Assembly (NCBI GenBank): GCA_023313575.1
Contig: JAJTTP010000008.1
Location: 1,550,001-1,614,000 of the forward strand
DNA length: 64,000 nt
Direction: 5' to 3'
Source of the DNA: Eutypella sp. D-1
Taxonomy: Eukaryota > Ascomycota > Sordariomycetes > Xylariales > Diatrypaceae
A program made the position numbers and the translations under genes. The notes beneath the pieces are model-generated. The model had not been told where the DNA came from. It did no database searches and saw nothing but the letters and a program-made list of their open reading frames with translations. The stretch's first letter is position 1, and each line of letters begins with the position of its first letter. Shown piece by piece: positions 35,078 through 46,646 of the stretch.

Positions 35078-37375
35078 CTAGTGGGAAGAGCCGTTCGTCA
35101 GGGAGTGTCCCAGTCTAGCTAGGTCACCCGCCGGCTTCCAATGCTCGTTATACCGCATAGACCTGCGCAGAATCTCGATGGCGACGGGGGTGGCGTCTTC
35201 TGGGCTCGACCACGGGCCGAGTCGGTCGATGAGCTTGCCTACTACACCGCCGTCGTTCGAGCTGGAGCTGCCGTCGTACACGCCGAGGCCCTTTCTCGCT
35301 TTTTCGGCTTGTCGCCATACGTCGTGCTGCTCCTTAGAGTTCTGCAGGAGGTCCTTGGCGGCCTCGGGTTGGTTCGGATACGACCACAGGGCGCGGCCCA
35401 TATAGACGAGACAGATGCCTTGCATACGAACAATCAGGGCAGAAATCTGGTTATTTTTCCCGCAATCGTTCTTGATCACTCGCAATAGAGGCATCAGCTC
35501 TTTCCACGTAGTACAGACGCGTGCCCTCTGCTCGAGATCGCGGGCATCGGTTTCTATTTTGAAGCTTAGCATGTATGCGAGGAGACACTGCGTGCCAGCA
35601 GCCATCCCGATGTAGTGGTCGCGTTCCGAAGCGGGTCCCCTCGCACCCCGCATGATTGCATCTCGCTCGTGCTTGAGCTTCGTGCCTAGTTCCCGGAAGG
35701 CGTTTGCTCTCGACATTAGCCTCCTGACTTGTTCCACGTCCACCGGTGCTCGCCGCGATTCGGAGTGCGGCGGGGCGCCCGGGGTAAGATCATTCGATGT
35801 ACCAGGGGTACCAGCTAAGGAGCTGCTAGAGGCGACGCGAGTCATCGAGGCTGACTGTTTGGGTAGCGGCGTCGACGGCTGGAGGTTCTCCGAGGTTCGT
35901 GGCCGCTTGGTTGCTTCCGCTGGATGAGCATCTGCTGCTGTGCGTGGACGCTTGCGCGAGGTGCTAGGCTCCAGGCTGTCGGTGCGTTCCCGCATTGAAA
36001 GCTCCTCCTTCTTCAAGCCATCGGCCTGTCTCTTTATCCTAGGCTGTAATGCTAGGAGTCGTTCTACCCGCTTTGCGTTGCGCTTCTTGTACTTCAAGGT
36101 TACGACAAAGCTCTCGGCCTCCTCCTTTTTGTTCTCGACATATATCGTCTCGTCTCGTTTAGATGCCTTCACCGTCTTCTGTGCTGAGGGCTGCGGTGAC
36201 TCTTCCACCTGCGAGTTCTTCTGGTTGTCTTTCGCCGGTGCGGTCTTCTTCATCCTCTCCAGCTCTTCCATTACGATAGGAGGAAGGGTGGGAGACAGGA
36301 GCGGAGGGACCTTCAAAGGGAGCTTGCGCTTCTTTGGGCTCGGCGACGGTTCACGGTCGTCGCGGGATTTCTTCGCCGGTTTTGTGTTACTGACCTCTGG
36401 CGGTTTCTTCTTGGGACTGGCGCGGATCGTCTTAAGATCCTCGGATTTCGGATCTAGGCCGTCGATCCTTAGTGGGGATAGTAATGGCGGGACACTCGAG
36501 CTTTGAGAACTACCCTCCGTCTTCTTAGGAGTGTTGGTGGTTGTGGTGGGTTTTTGCGATCCATTGACGCGGACCGCCGGCTTCGGGGAGGAGCTCCGTT
36601 GGCTCGAAGTATTCAATGCTGTTCGTCCGTTGGTCACCGCACCTGATAGCGACTTCGTCTCCTTGGAAGACTTCTTTTCGTGTGATATCTTGCGCTCGAG
36701 CTTGCTAGGGGGTTCCGGCTTGGAAGGGCGCGTGCCCGTCGCGTTGGGTGGGGGATCGTCTGCCTTTATACGCTTCGCTGGTCTGGCGTCATCCTCTCGC
36801 GGGGGGACGCGCTTCTTCACCTCAGGCGACGGGCTTCGTCGCCGAATTGCCTCCGACCTAGGCTTCGTTGTGCCCTTCTTGGGATCGCCGGGACTGTCCA
36901 TATCTTTCGCGACGATCTCTGGCACATTCTTAGGAGGGGGTGGTGGTGGTGGTTTCGGTTTGGACGCGACGCCGTTGTTAGGCTGGGGTGGTCGCGGCTT
37001 GGTGGGGGAATCTCCTTCGGATTGCTTTCCCCGATTCTTGTAGTCTTTCAAAGAGAGTTTGGTGACGGGCTTCGTAGGGTCGGTTCGTGTCGCGGGGGTA
37101 TTGGATCTCGCATTGTGGGGGTTCACGGGCTCTTCGCGTATATCGAAGTAAGCGCGCGTCAGTGTGACTCCACGATCGGCGTCACTGACGAAAGTCTGGT
37201 ACTGCAGAGGCCTGAACACCTGCTCCTCCAAACGTTTGTCGTCGGGATGGGGTCGGTAGCGTCGGTCGGGATGAATAGATAGGCAGTGAGGTCTAGTAGG
37301 TAGGATATGTTTTGCTATACTCTCAATCGACTTGGCTGCCTCCTCCATGGTCCCCGACTTCTTTGTCATGTGCAA
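35078..37375 (-). CDS. Basic nuclear-type protein with AFF/Ebp1-like C-terminal domain
   Basis: Single-exon frame of 765 residues; the start may be the internal ATG at 37348 (MEEAAKSIESIAKHIL). After an N-terminal segment that looks structured (LEEQVFRPLQYQTFVSDADR), about 450 residues are Lys/Pro/Ser-rich and probably disordered, with many NLS-like clusters (SPKKRKLPLK, RKRPRTAAD). The last 220 residues are helical: ANAFRELGTKLKHERDAIMR, MAAGTQCLLAYMLSF, WKELMPLLRVIKND, SALIVRMQGICLVYMGRALW. Order and spacing resemble the C-terminal homology domain of animal AFF scaffold proteins, and S. pombe Ebp1, the ELL-binding partner, is the fungal counterpart. On that basis it may be a transcription-elongation (ELL) cofactor. 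This is inference from pattern resemblance; the reality of the gene is much surer than its name. Confidence 0.8.
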   Translation of the reverse strand: MHMTKKSGTMEEAAKSIESIAKHILPTRPHCLSIHPDRRYRPHPDDKRLEEQVFRPLQYQTFVSDADRGVTLTRAYFDIREEPVNPHNARSNTPATRTDPTKPVTKLSLKDYKNRGKQSEGDSPTKPRPPQPNNGVASKPKPPPPPPPKNVPEIVAKDMDSPGDPKKGTTKPRSEAIRRRSPSPEVKKRVPPREDDARPAKRIKADDPPPNATGTRPSKPEPPSKLERKISHEKKSSKETKSLSGAVTNGRTALNTSSQRSSSPKPAVRVNGSQKPTTTTNTPKKTEGSSQSSSVPPLLSPLRIDGLDPKSEDLKTIRASPKKKPPEVSNTKPAKKSRDDREPSPSPKKRKLPLKVPPLLSPTLPPIVMEELERMKKTAPAKDNQKNSQVEESPQPSAQKTVKASKRDETIYVENKKEEAESFVVTLKYKKRNAKRVERLLALQPRIKRQADGLKKEELSMRERTDSLEPSTSRKRPRTAADAHPAEATKRPRTSENLQPSTPLPKQSASMTRVASSSSLAGTPGTSNDLTPGAPPHSESRRAPVDVEQVRRLMSRANAFRELGTKLKHERDAIMRGARGPASERDHYIGMAAGTQCLLAYMLSFKIETDARDLEQRARVCTTWKELMPLLRVIKNDCGKNNQISALIVRMQGICLVYMGRALWSYPNQPEAAKDLLQNSKEQHDVWRQAEKARKGLGVYDGSSSSNDGGVVGKLIDRLGPWSSPEDATPVAIEILRRSMRYNEHWKPAGDLARLGHSLTNGSSH

Positions 37376-37624
37376 CTCCGGTATGTTGCGCGCGGAAGTG
37401 GTTCTTTGTCATGAAAAAAGCGGTGGAAGGCGGGCGTGCTCGAGTAAACGTGCATTCGCGCTTTTTTTTTTTTCTTCTTTCTTTTTTCGGTCGCCGCTGT
37501 CGTGTCCACTGTCGTCGGGCCGTCTACGCGCGGAGGAAGGTCAGAACAATTAAAGTTAGAGGTAAGCGAGTGTCGTGTGTTATCGTGCTGTATGGCATAA
37601 GGCGTATGATGTTTGACGTATGTC

Positions 37625-37652
37625 GTATGGCGTATGGCGTATGGCGTATGGC
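37625..37652. repeat. GTATGGC tandem repeat (4 units)
   Basis: Four perfect 7-bp units in the promoter side of the AFF/Ebp1-like gene. Confidence 0.9.
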
Positions 37653-38346
37653 GGCGTATGTTGTTGTGGGTTGTAGAAAAGGTATAAGAAAATTATCGGG
37701 CGCGGAGGTGTGTAGGTACGTGCGCGTTGTATATTACGGAGATGATGGCGTGGGTAACTAACTACCTAGGTATGCGTGGGTACGTGCGTATGGGTGGATG
37801 TTGGTAAGTGGTAAAAGTGGTAAAGTGGTGGTAGGTGATAACTAAGAAATGTGACGATTTCCAGTGAGACTCGGGTGTTGATGTAGCAGAATTGTGGTTC
37901 TATGGTTCTATCAACGGTCTGACAAGTTTATTATTAGGTAGCCAGGTAGTCAGGTAGCCTGGGCTTGCTGGGTGGGAAAGTGGGAAAGCTGCGAAAAGGT
38001 GATCGGGTTGTCAGTTAGTATCAAGTATCAATGTTTGTGGCGGCATCTACATATACATGCAATGCAGTACATGCAATACATGCGACGCATTCAATGCCAT
38101 GCAATCCATGCAACGTAAAAAAAATTGGGAGTAAATGAATGAGTGGTCAGGTGTTGTTGTGTGTGGGAAACGTGGAGAAGCAAAGGCCAGGTGCTACATG
38201 TTGGAAGCACAAGAAATTATGGTTGATTGATTGATACCTTTACCAAAGGATGTTGGTGACGTGACGATGCTACATAAGAGAAAAATAGAAGTGGGAAGTG
38301 GGAAAGTGGGAGGGAGGTGGGAAAAGCGTTCAGCGGATCGATAACA

Positions 38347-38362
38347 GGGGGGGGGGGGGGGG
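38347..38362. repeat. G homopolymer (16 nt)
   Basis: Uninterrupted run of 16 G in intergenic DNA. Confidence 0.95.
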
Positions 38363-41300
38363 TAGGCGGTAGGGCGGTGGTAGGTAATGATAGATGGTTG
38401 AGGGTAGATACCGGGATAGGTGATACCCAGGTAGATAGATGTAATAACAACCATAACAATGATGATGGTGATGATGATGATGATAGGGATGAGGATGAGG
38501 ATGATGGGGGATTAACAAGACACGAATGAACGAAATAATGATTTGAAAATGGATGAACGGCAAGACCGGGGAAAAGTCAGGCCTACAAGAGAGAACAGTG
38601 ATGATGATAGCGATGATAATAATGATTCTCGGGGACTTGATCAATCGTCGTCGTCAATATAGAGTCGCAGAGTCGCTTGTTACTTACTTGGGCTTGGGTA
38701 TATATTCCTGCTATTGGCATGTATTATTGGCGTTGTTTTGCGCTGTTCCGCGCTGTTTTGCGCTGCTCTATGCGCTGCTCTATGCGCTGATCTTGCTTGC
38801 TTGTTCTGCTCCGCTCCGCTTCCAACCTGGCAATCAACAATCAACAATCAACAACCTCCAGTGTCGTCTTGTCTTGTCTTATCTTGTCGCCCAGATCCGG
38901 GGTGGTAGTGGTGTTGGTGGATGCGGACGTTGACGCTTCAGAACGGCGGCGGACCCTATTCTACTCCAGGTCTTCCTTAGGTTTCCTTTTCCTTTGCCTT
39001 TTCCTTTCTTAGTATCCAGTTACAGTTCAGCCTACTAAGTAGATACCTAATAAGGTATCCAGTGAATCTAGTTCTAGTGTAGGTAAGGTTCTCGAGTACT
39101 TGGGTAGTGCCTGGGGCTTGCTGGGGGGTAGTATGGGTGGTCACTGGTCGGTCCAATGGTCCAATGGTCCAGATGGTAAATGGTCCAGCCTCCTTTGCCT
39201 CCCCAGTCAGCGGTCCCCGGTCTACCAATGGTTCCCCTCCAGCGGTCTAACCGGAACGGCCACAACGTCAGGACGACAAGAGCAATCATAGACAAGAGGC
39301 CCTAGACAAGAACGCAAGAACGCACTAGAGTCAAGTCTGGTGGTAGTGGCTTGAGCGGGCTTGAGTGGTCCGCAGTAGTGTCTCACTAGACTGGAGTGGA
39401 TCCTTGTGACGATCGGCTGAGCGGTACTGGCTTCAATGCCTGTCCACGGGTATACCCAGGGTTGCCAGGTACTTGCTAGGTGTAGCTTTCTGCTTGTCAA
39501 GCAGTCAGGTTAGATAACTTCTTGTACGCCATTGGACGATCACTTGAAGTACAGGCTGATACTTGATTGGGGGGAAGGCGGGGGACGGGGCGGCGTTGGA
39601 TCAGTCTTGCGCGGGTGATTGGACGAATCGTGGTTTGCGTTGGTCGGGCGAAAATGCGAAATGGAAAATGGAAAGTGAAGCGACAAAACTGAGGATTGTG
39701 AGAATAGTCTCCTCCTCTACAATTCAACGTTGTATGTGGATGGGCCCCTGTATAAAGAGAGACGGGGGTAGAAAATGGGGAGGCAAAGGGAAACGAAGAT
39801 AACTTACAGTTTCGAAAAAGTCAAGAATCTATGCTTCAATAGAATGGAGCAGGTAGGTACCTACCTAAGTTGATATGTAGGGATGTTTGGGCAACAACCG
39901 ATGGATGGTCTCCCAGTCCCAGTCCAGCTTAACCAATGCAAGATTCGATGCTGAAAGGACCTACCTAACCTTATCTCGAGGCTTTTTGTATGAGGTGTCC
40001 TGGGTATCCCTGGGTGAGTTTCTTACTTGCATATAGGGATATATATGTCGGGTACAGGTAGGTACATACGTAGGCAAGTATGTTTACATGGGCTTGTTTG
40101 GTCTCTCGAGGCTTTGATTGGTGCTTTGCAAGATATATCATGCTCAGGTGAATGTGAATGCATCCATCAGGTAACTTTGATTTTTAAAATGCCAAGACAC
40201 CCTTTTCCACTTAAAGAAGTCCCAGAGAACATTCTGTCGTTTAAGAAGTATCCATCCATCCATCAATTGATTTTACGGTAGTAAATAATGATACTTCTTT
40301 TAAGTTTATACGGTCCGATTTAAACCAGCTGTGACCAGCGTTTTAATAGTCGGGTGGTCTACATATATCAAATCACCCCTACCTTAACAAACATCCCAAG
40401 GTCGTCCAGTTTAAATTGTAAATGATGGATACTAAATGTTGCTTAGGTCCGGGTGTTCCTGCCTTCGAATACCAGATCTCTTCCATGGGCAAGTAAGTAC
40501 CCGACCGACGTCATATAAGACCCGCGGTAAAGAAGGCGGGCAGCCAGTGCCTAAGAAGGGCAAGAAGGGTTGGATTAGGCTGAGAGTAAAATTGGGGCGT
40601 ATCTAGTGACTAATCCGCAGTTAAGGCATTAATGAAAGGCCATAAAGTCTTTCTTATTCATCTGGTAAGGCTAAGAGGACTGGATCTCGAGATCTTATAG
40701 TACTTAAAGATCTTATGTCGAATCCTGCAAGGCTGAGAATTGTCCAAGAAGAGGAATTATGTGATCTCCGCCGGGGATGGATGCTACCGTCAGCAAGCGC
40801 GCGTCAGAATACACCCCACAGCTACGCCGGGGTTATGTTTGCTAACTAAAAGGATATATCTGTTACTGTCGGTACTAACATATAACAATGTTGCTGCTCT
40901 TGCTTTAGTAGATTAAAGTTTCTGGTACCCATTTAGTTGATACATAAAATAATAAACTGTAGGTATTGGAATTTTTATACATTTATAAGCCTTTGAGTTT
41001 CAAAGTGTCAATTCAACTATAACCTCATTATAACAGCTCTTAATATTGTATATAATACACCTACTTAATAGTGGAACCTTCACCATTAGCGCCTATACTT
41101 CAGGGCTAAAGGGCCAAGGTCCAGGCTGTTTCAGAACGCCGCAAGAATTCAGGGACCGCTTTTTTATCTTATTTTAGCAGTTACTTAACTACCACCTGGC
41201 TAAAAGCTTTAAGACAGGAGGAGCTTGCAAAGCTTAATAAATCCTACTTACCTGAGTTACCAATTCCAGCTATAAGCTACTAAAACCAAGTACAACAAGC

Positions 41301-41376
41301 AACATCATTTTCAAGAAAACCTTACGCAACATACACAACACAAAGCCACACAACCCACACAAACACACACACAAAA

Positions 41377-42246
41377 ATGGGCACACTCCTCTCGCCCGAC
41401 TCCCTGATGCTAGGGACCTCAATCGCAGCCTTCGTAACAGGATTCATGCTCGGCGTCTACTCGATCCGGGGATACCTCCTCGTATCCCCGGAGCTGGCGG
41501 ACGAGCGCCGGCGCAACCTGTCGGACCCGATCGAGAGCGACGAAAGCGACGTCGAAATCGACGACCACGACCCCGTGGCAGCAGGCCTCGACCACGCCCC
41601 CAACTGGGCTAACGGCCTCGAGGCCGATCGCCGCGACGGCCTGCGCATGCGCGATCCCGCGAAGAAGAAGGGCAGGAAGAATAAGAGTGCTGCTACTGCT
41701 GGATTGGCGCTATTGAGTGGTGGTGGTGGTGGTGGGGATACGCTCGTTGATACTTCGGCTCCCGCTGCTGCTGCTGCTGCTGGTAATGTCGATGAGGAGT
41801 GCAAGCTCGTACTCGTCGTACGGACGGACCTGGGCATGACGAAAGGTATGTATACCTACCACCTACTCCCTCCCTCCGCTCTCAACCCAACTAACACACC
41901 ACCCCCACCCCCTTAAACAGGCAAAATAGCAGCCCAATGCTCGCACGCAACCCTAGCCTGCTACAAGTCCCTCTCGCGCAGCGCCTCGACGTCCCGATCC
42001 TCCGCAGCCTCGCAGATCCTGCGCCGCTGGGAGCGCCACGGCCAGGCGAAGATCGCACTCCAGACAAAATCCGAAGAAGAACTCCTCGAACTCATGGGCG
42101 TCGCCCGCAGCCTCGGCGTCACTGCCGAGGTCGTCCAGGACGCCGGACGCACCCAGATTGATCCCGGAAGCCTTACCGTGCTCGGTGTTGGACCTGCGCC
42201 TAAGAGCCTTGTTGATCGTGTTACGGGGGGGCTTAAGTTGTTGTGA
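41377..42246 (+). CDS. pth2: Peptidyl-tRNA hydrolase 2 (Pth2)
   Basis: Cleaves the ester bond between peptide and tRNA to recycle stalled peptidyl-tRNAs. Exon 1 (41377-41845) ends in DLGMTK with a GTATGT donor; the 75-nt intron has a CTAAC branch site and AACAG acceptor; exon 2 is 41921-42246. Product 264 residues. An N-terminal hydrophobic segment (LGTSIAAFVTGFMLGVYSI) suggests anchoring to the mitochondrial outer membrane, as known for Pth2. The catalytic domain begins CKLVLVVRTDLGMTKGKIAA and continues QCSHATLACYKSL, TAEVVQDAGRTQIDPGSLTV and LGVGPAPKSLVDRVTG, all typical of the PTH2 fold (PF01981). Between anchor and domain lies an acidic then Gly/Ala-rich linker of about 100 residues with GGT and GCT codon runs. 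Housekeeping gene. Confidence 0.93.
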
Positions 42247-44127
42247 GAGGATGCCGGGGTATGGTTTGGTTTGGTATGGCGTAGCGGAGCGGCGTGGTTT
42301 AGTAGCCCGCTGGTATGTCCTGTCCGCCCCCTTCGGTCACAGAGAGAGGCAGTCTGGCTATAAACCCGTTCGGTCAGTTAGACAACAAAAAGCAGATGGA
42401 GCTTTATCGCTCCCCTCTTTCTCCGCCGCCTTTTACGGAGCCGGGAGCTCCGCCATAAGCAAGATTCGCATGTGTACAAAGAGGCGCCACATACATACAT
42501 AGACAGGATAAGGACAGGACAGGAGTTATTAGTGCAGCATAGCAAAACATGGACACATACACACAACATAGACATGGGCGGAAAGAAAGGGATACCTAGC
42601 TAAGGGTATATAAAAAAAAAAGCCCTGGCTAGATATTTACCACGGGATGGGAAAAAGATCATTGATTAGCGCCGGGTATACACATACTTCAGAACAGAAC
42701 CACGAGAAAGGAATGGAATTTCGTTCGTGCGGGCTGGGCTTGTTGGTTGTTAGTGGTCACTGGTATGGACCCACATACCAGTAGGAAGTACCTATGTACC
42801 TATCTCCCGTTTATATAAGGATACGGGCTTCGCCTGTATCCCTCTCAGATAGATAGATAGACCTTAGACCAGAATACCACACCAGTCTCACCACCTTTTA
42901 TTTGTTACTATCTCTTTCCTTTACGTACGTACCTACCAACAGGGCTTTTTTAATACAGCTATCTATCGGTTATAGACAGGACAGGATAGGATAGATAGGG
43001 CGGTCACTGGTATACATAAAAGAAAGAAAAAAAACCAAAATAAAATAGAAGGGGGGCATCGGGAATTTACCTACCTACTCATGCACCCACCCACCCTTTC
43101 GCCTACAGACGCATACTTCGATATACCTCACCACGGCCACCTAGCTTACACCAACCAACCTGCTCGTCAAAATAGTAATAATTAGACTCACGAAGTGGTA
43201 TGGTATACCTATTTACCTACCAACTAGACTTCGAATTCTCCGCGCAAGGAGTTGTTGGTTGTAATGTGCATCTCGCATTCGATGGGGATGTATCTATCTA
43301 CCTAGGTATGTACGTCTGCTCAGCCGGGTCGGGCCTCCTCTGCCTCCCTAGCTAGCTTACTGCCGTCTCGGCCTAGGCGGAGAGGGGCCGTATAGGGGGG
43401 CGGGGGAGGTGCAAACAAACATCCCCTCCCCTTTTCCCCGGACTGACGCAGAGGCCGCATCGTCGTGTGATGGACGGGCCAAATACAGTAATATGAACAC
43501 ACAAAGCCAAACCCTGGCCAACCCAACTTCTCCCGACTCTCTCTCTCTCCCCTATTCATCCTTCCCCCGTCGTCTATTCCCATAACAGCGCATGCCTCAT
43601 TCATTGCTTCTCCCCCCCCGTCTCTCTCTCCTCTCATCTCTGTGATTCCCCATCAAATCGTCTAAACCCCCCTCGTCCCCTCGTAACGTCACTGACTGAC
43701 TGACTGACCGTCCTAGCAACCACAAGGTACAAAAAACCGACAAATAGTCTAATACACAATGATTACATGAACGCCGCGGCGCCTAGCCAAAGCTCCAAGC
43801 CAAGCTAAGTCCAAACGCAAAATGGAAGGGGGGTATATGATAAACGCAATGACCAAAGCAGAGGCTCAACGCAACGGCTTAAAGACAAAACACATCTCAC
43901 TCACCACAATCCTCCCATTTTCACGTGCTGTTTGTTGTATGTGCATCGCCGCATCATCATCTCCGGATGCTTTTTTTTGTTGGCGCCATCTGGTATTCTT
44001 CGTCCTCAAATCGGCCGAGCTCTGCAAAGAGGGGCGGGCCTAATCCGTAGACTGCGGTCCAAAGACATGCCACCATTTTTCTCCCGTGTTAATGTGCTAA
44101 CATAGCGAGGTGATATCCCCTCCTCGA
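42247..44127. other. Convergent intergenic spacer, 1.9 kb
   Basis: Between the 3' ends of pth2 and the coiled-coil gene. Low-complexity tracts (CTACCTACC, CT and AG repeats); no gene is recognised. Confidence 0.5.
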
Positions 44128-46646
44128 TTAATCCCCATCCCTGGGTGGGATGTTCTCCCGCGAGAGGCTGCTCTGCCGAGACGAAGGGGACGGCCTCGAC
44201 TGCAGCTGCGGTTGCAAACTCCCATCAATTCTCTGCCGTTTCGCCGCCGGACCCACCAGCACGCCATTAGCAGGAGAAGCGGGCCTCTTCGATCCGTTGA
44301 GGGCGGCAGCCATGACGTCCGCGATATTCTTGACCTCCCCGCGGAGCATCTTCTGTTCCTGCTCGAGCTTCGTGTACAAGTTGTACTGCTTCTGCGAGAA
44401 GGGGTTGAGCTGCGCCAGGATGATCTCCGCCATGCCCTTGGTCTGCATGTTGGACCATTGGGCGTTCAGGGTCTTCACGGCCAGCTGCAGGGCCTCGTTC
44501 TCTTGTTTACTGGCTTCGCTGAGCGAGTGTTGCGTCTCCTGCAATTGGTGCAGTTGCCCCTGTTGCTGCTGCTGTCGTTCCTGCAGTTGCCTCACTAGAT
44601 TCTCGAGATGCGCGCATTTCTCTGGTAATCTGTGGCTGTCGATGGTGTCCACTCTCACGGAGAGCGTGCGCATTTGCGTTTCCAGATTTTGTACTGATGC
44701 TGATTGGGGTGTGTTAGAGGGGTCCTGGGCTCCTGTAGATTCCGCGACCGGCTTCGAATTACCAGGAGCAGCAGCCCTGACCTCCGTCAAAGCCTCATCC
44801 ACCACATCGCCAACTGCTTTTTCCATTTCTTTTACCATTTCTATGACCCCTGTGCGCAGATTATCGACTCGTTCGTTTAGGGAGGTTTCTTGACGTCCTT
44901 GGGTAGTTTTCAACTCTGCAACCGACTCCTTGATGGCCTTAGCTTCCTGCTCGGCTCGTTTTACAAAATTCTCCATATCATTATCCGTCCAGATGTTCAG
45001 GAGATTCACCATCTCCCCAGCGAGCTCCCCAGCGACTGGATCCTTCTTCATCTGGAGATCTGCCATGCTCTTCTCACAAACGTCCAACCTGGTTGTGAGA
45101 GGTCCGACAACATCTTTCAGTTCCGAGTTCTCTTGGCTGGGATCACGAACGGTAGCAGCTGGGCCTGGTGGATGAGATAGGTGGTTTATCCGCTTCTTTA
45201 GTTCCGCCTGCTCTTTGGTGACCTCGTCTAACTTGTTGATAAGACCCGACATCTTTGCACCATCTGCTTTGCCTAATAACGAAGCTTTGTGGGATGCCTC
45301 GAAATCTTGACGTTTCCGTCCTTCGCTTTTGGAGAATTGATCGACGTTTTTAATATCTGCCTTCATTGTTGCGAGCTGGGCATTGAATTTGTTGAACTGC
45401 TCCTGCAACGATTGCGGGGTAGTATTTGTAGATTTGATCATTTTGAGCTCATATTTTAACGTCTCGGAGGTTTTGGCGGCCGAGTCACGGTCGCGTTCAA
45501 GCTGTTCGATAGTCTTCGCCTGCTCAGCGGACTGTTTTTGCTGAGCCAAGGCGATTTCCTTAAACTTAGCGAGCTCATTATGATTTGTGGCCATTTGACT
45601 TTTCAACTCGGCAAGCTCCTTTGCAAGATTGCTCGACAAAGCATTTTCTGCGTTGCTCAACGAAACTTTTTCCGCGTCCTTTGACGAAGCCTCGGCCACA
45701 GCTGGCAAAGGCTGCGTATTATTAGCGGTATTTGACCTATAAATAATGGCAACAACGGTTTGGGCGGCTTGGAAAACGGTTTCATCGCACTCGGCCAATT
45801 TCCTGTTTAGGTCGTCTATCTCCTTTTTAAGACTTTTATTAAAAGTGCATTCATAGTCGATACGACCTGGGAAATCGTCTTGCTTCTCCAAGTGCTTGTC
45901 CAGCCACGGTTTCTGCTTGTCAAATTCGCGCTTCGCTTTCTCCCAGCGGGATCTGCAATGCGATTGATTCTGGGCGGCTTCACCTAGCTTTACGATTGCG
46001 TCGAGCAACTCCTGGTGATGGGGATCCTTCGCTTGCGGATGTGCTATATTATTAGTATGCGTACTCTTCGTGGCGGGAGCGGGTAGCCCCTTTGGGGAGC
46101 CAGGCCCGGCCAACGAGCTCGCAGCTGATATAGATGCCTTTCTTGACGCGGCTATACAAATTCTCGGTTAGAATCGTGAAGAGGCCCGGAGATGTGACAT
46201 GACGACTTACACGGCTCGGTTGGGGTTGGCTTTGCGGTAGATGGCATACTGCGAGCACTCATGGGAGAGTCCTTAGATGTCTGGGCCCGAGGACCAGTAG
46301 GAATTCTGGCAGTATCCACACGGAGATTGTCCGGTTTCCTTTGATTATTATTTGCACCGGCCATCTTGTCTCTGTCAGCATCACGGCCCCTTTTGCGTTC
46401 CTGTTCGTGATAATCCCAATCCCAACCTCGATCACGAGAGCGTTCTCGAGAGCGTCCTTCTCGTCCTTGCTCTCGCTCACGTGAACGCTCACGATCCCAA
46501 CCTCGATCCCTGTCGCGGTCGCGATATGTATTTATCTCCCCGCGAGGACGGTAGTGGCCTGAATGAAGTCTGTCTGGATCGCGACGGTCGTACTCTGGAT
46601 ACCCGGGTCTATGATGATTTGAATAGGGATTTCCAGTGTAGGACAT
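44128..46646 (-). CDS. Coiled-coil protein with Arg/Asp-rich N-terminus
   Basis: Two exons: 46646-46211 and 46151-44128, joined over a 59-nt intron with GTAAGT donor, TCTAAC branch site and TATAG acceptor; 819 residues. Residues about 35-95 are an RD/RE dipeptide-rich tract (YRDRDRDRGWDRERSRERE) of the kind seen in RNA-processing and transcription factors. The rest is almost wholly alpha-helical coiled coil with heptad patterns (LAKELAELKSQMATNHNELA, MVKEMEKAVGDVVDEALTEV, LENLVRQLQERQQQQQ). An NLS-like KRPASP..AAKRQRIDG lies near the C-terminus. No enzymatic domain. I cannot name a family; a nuclear scaffold is the simplest guess. Exon 2 alone is open from a TTG, but the spliced ATG at 46646 is better supported. 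Confidence 0.82.

Larger units (their letters stand above)
37376..41376. other. Intergenic, 4 kb, microsatellite-rich then AT-rich
   Basis: A divergent promoter region. The left part has many simple repeats: GTATGGC x4 (37625-37652), CATGCAA-like repeats (38055-38115), a 16-G run (38347-38362), GAT repeats (38459-38506) and GCGCTGTTTTGC-like repeats (38733-38790). The part from about 40130 to 41310 is AT-rich and looks like an eroded relic, but no protein can be read. No credible gene. Confidence 0.5.

Noticed and set aside
43340..43640. Possible gene in the spacer between pth2 and the coiled-coil gene
   Set aside because: Arg/Glu/Gly-rich frames reflect AG and CT repeats; no family features.
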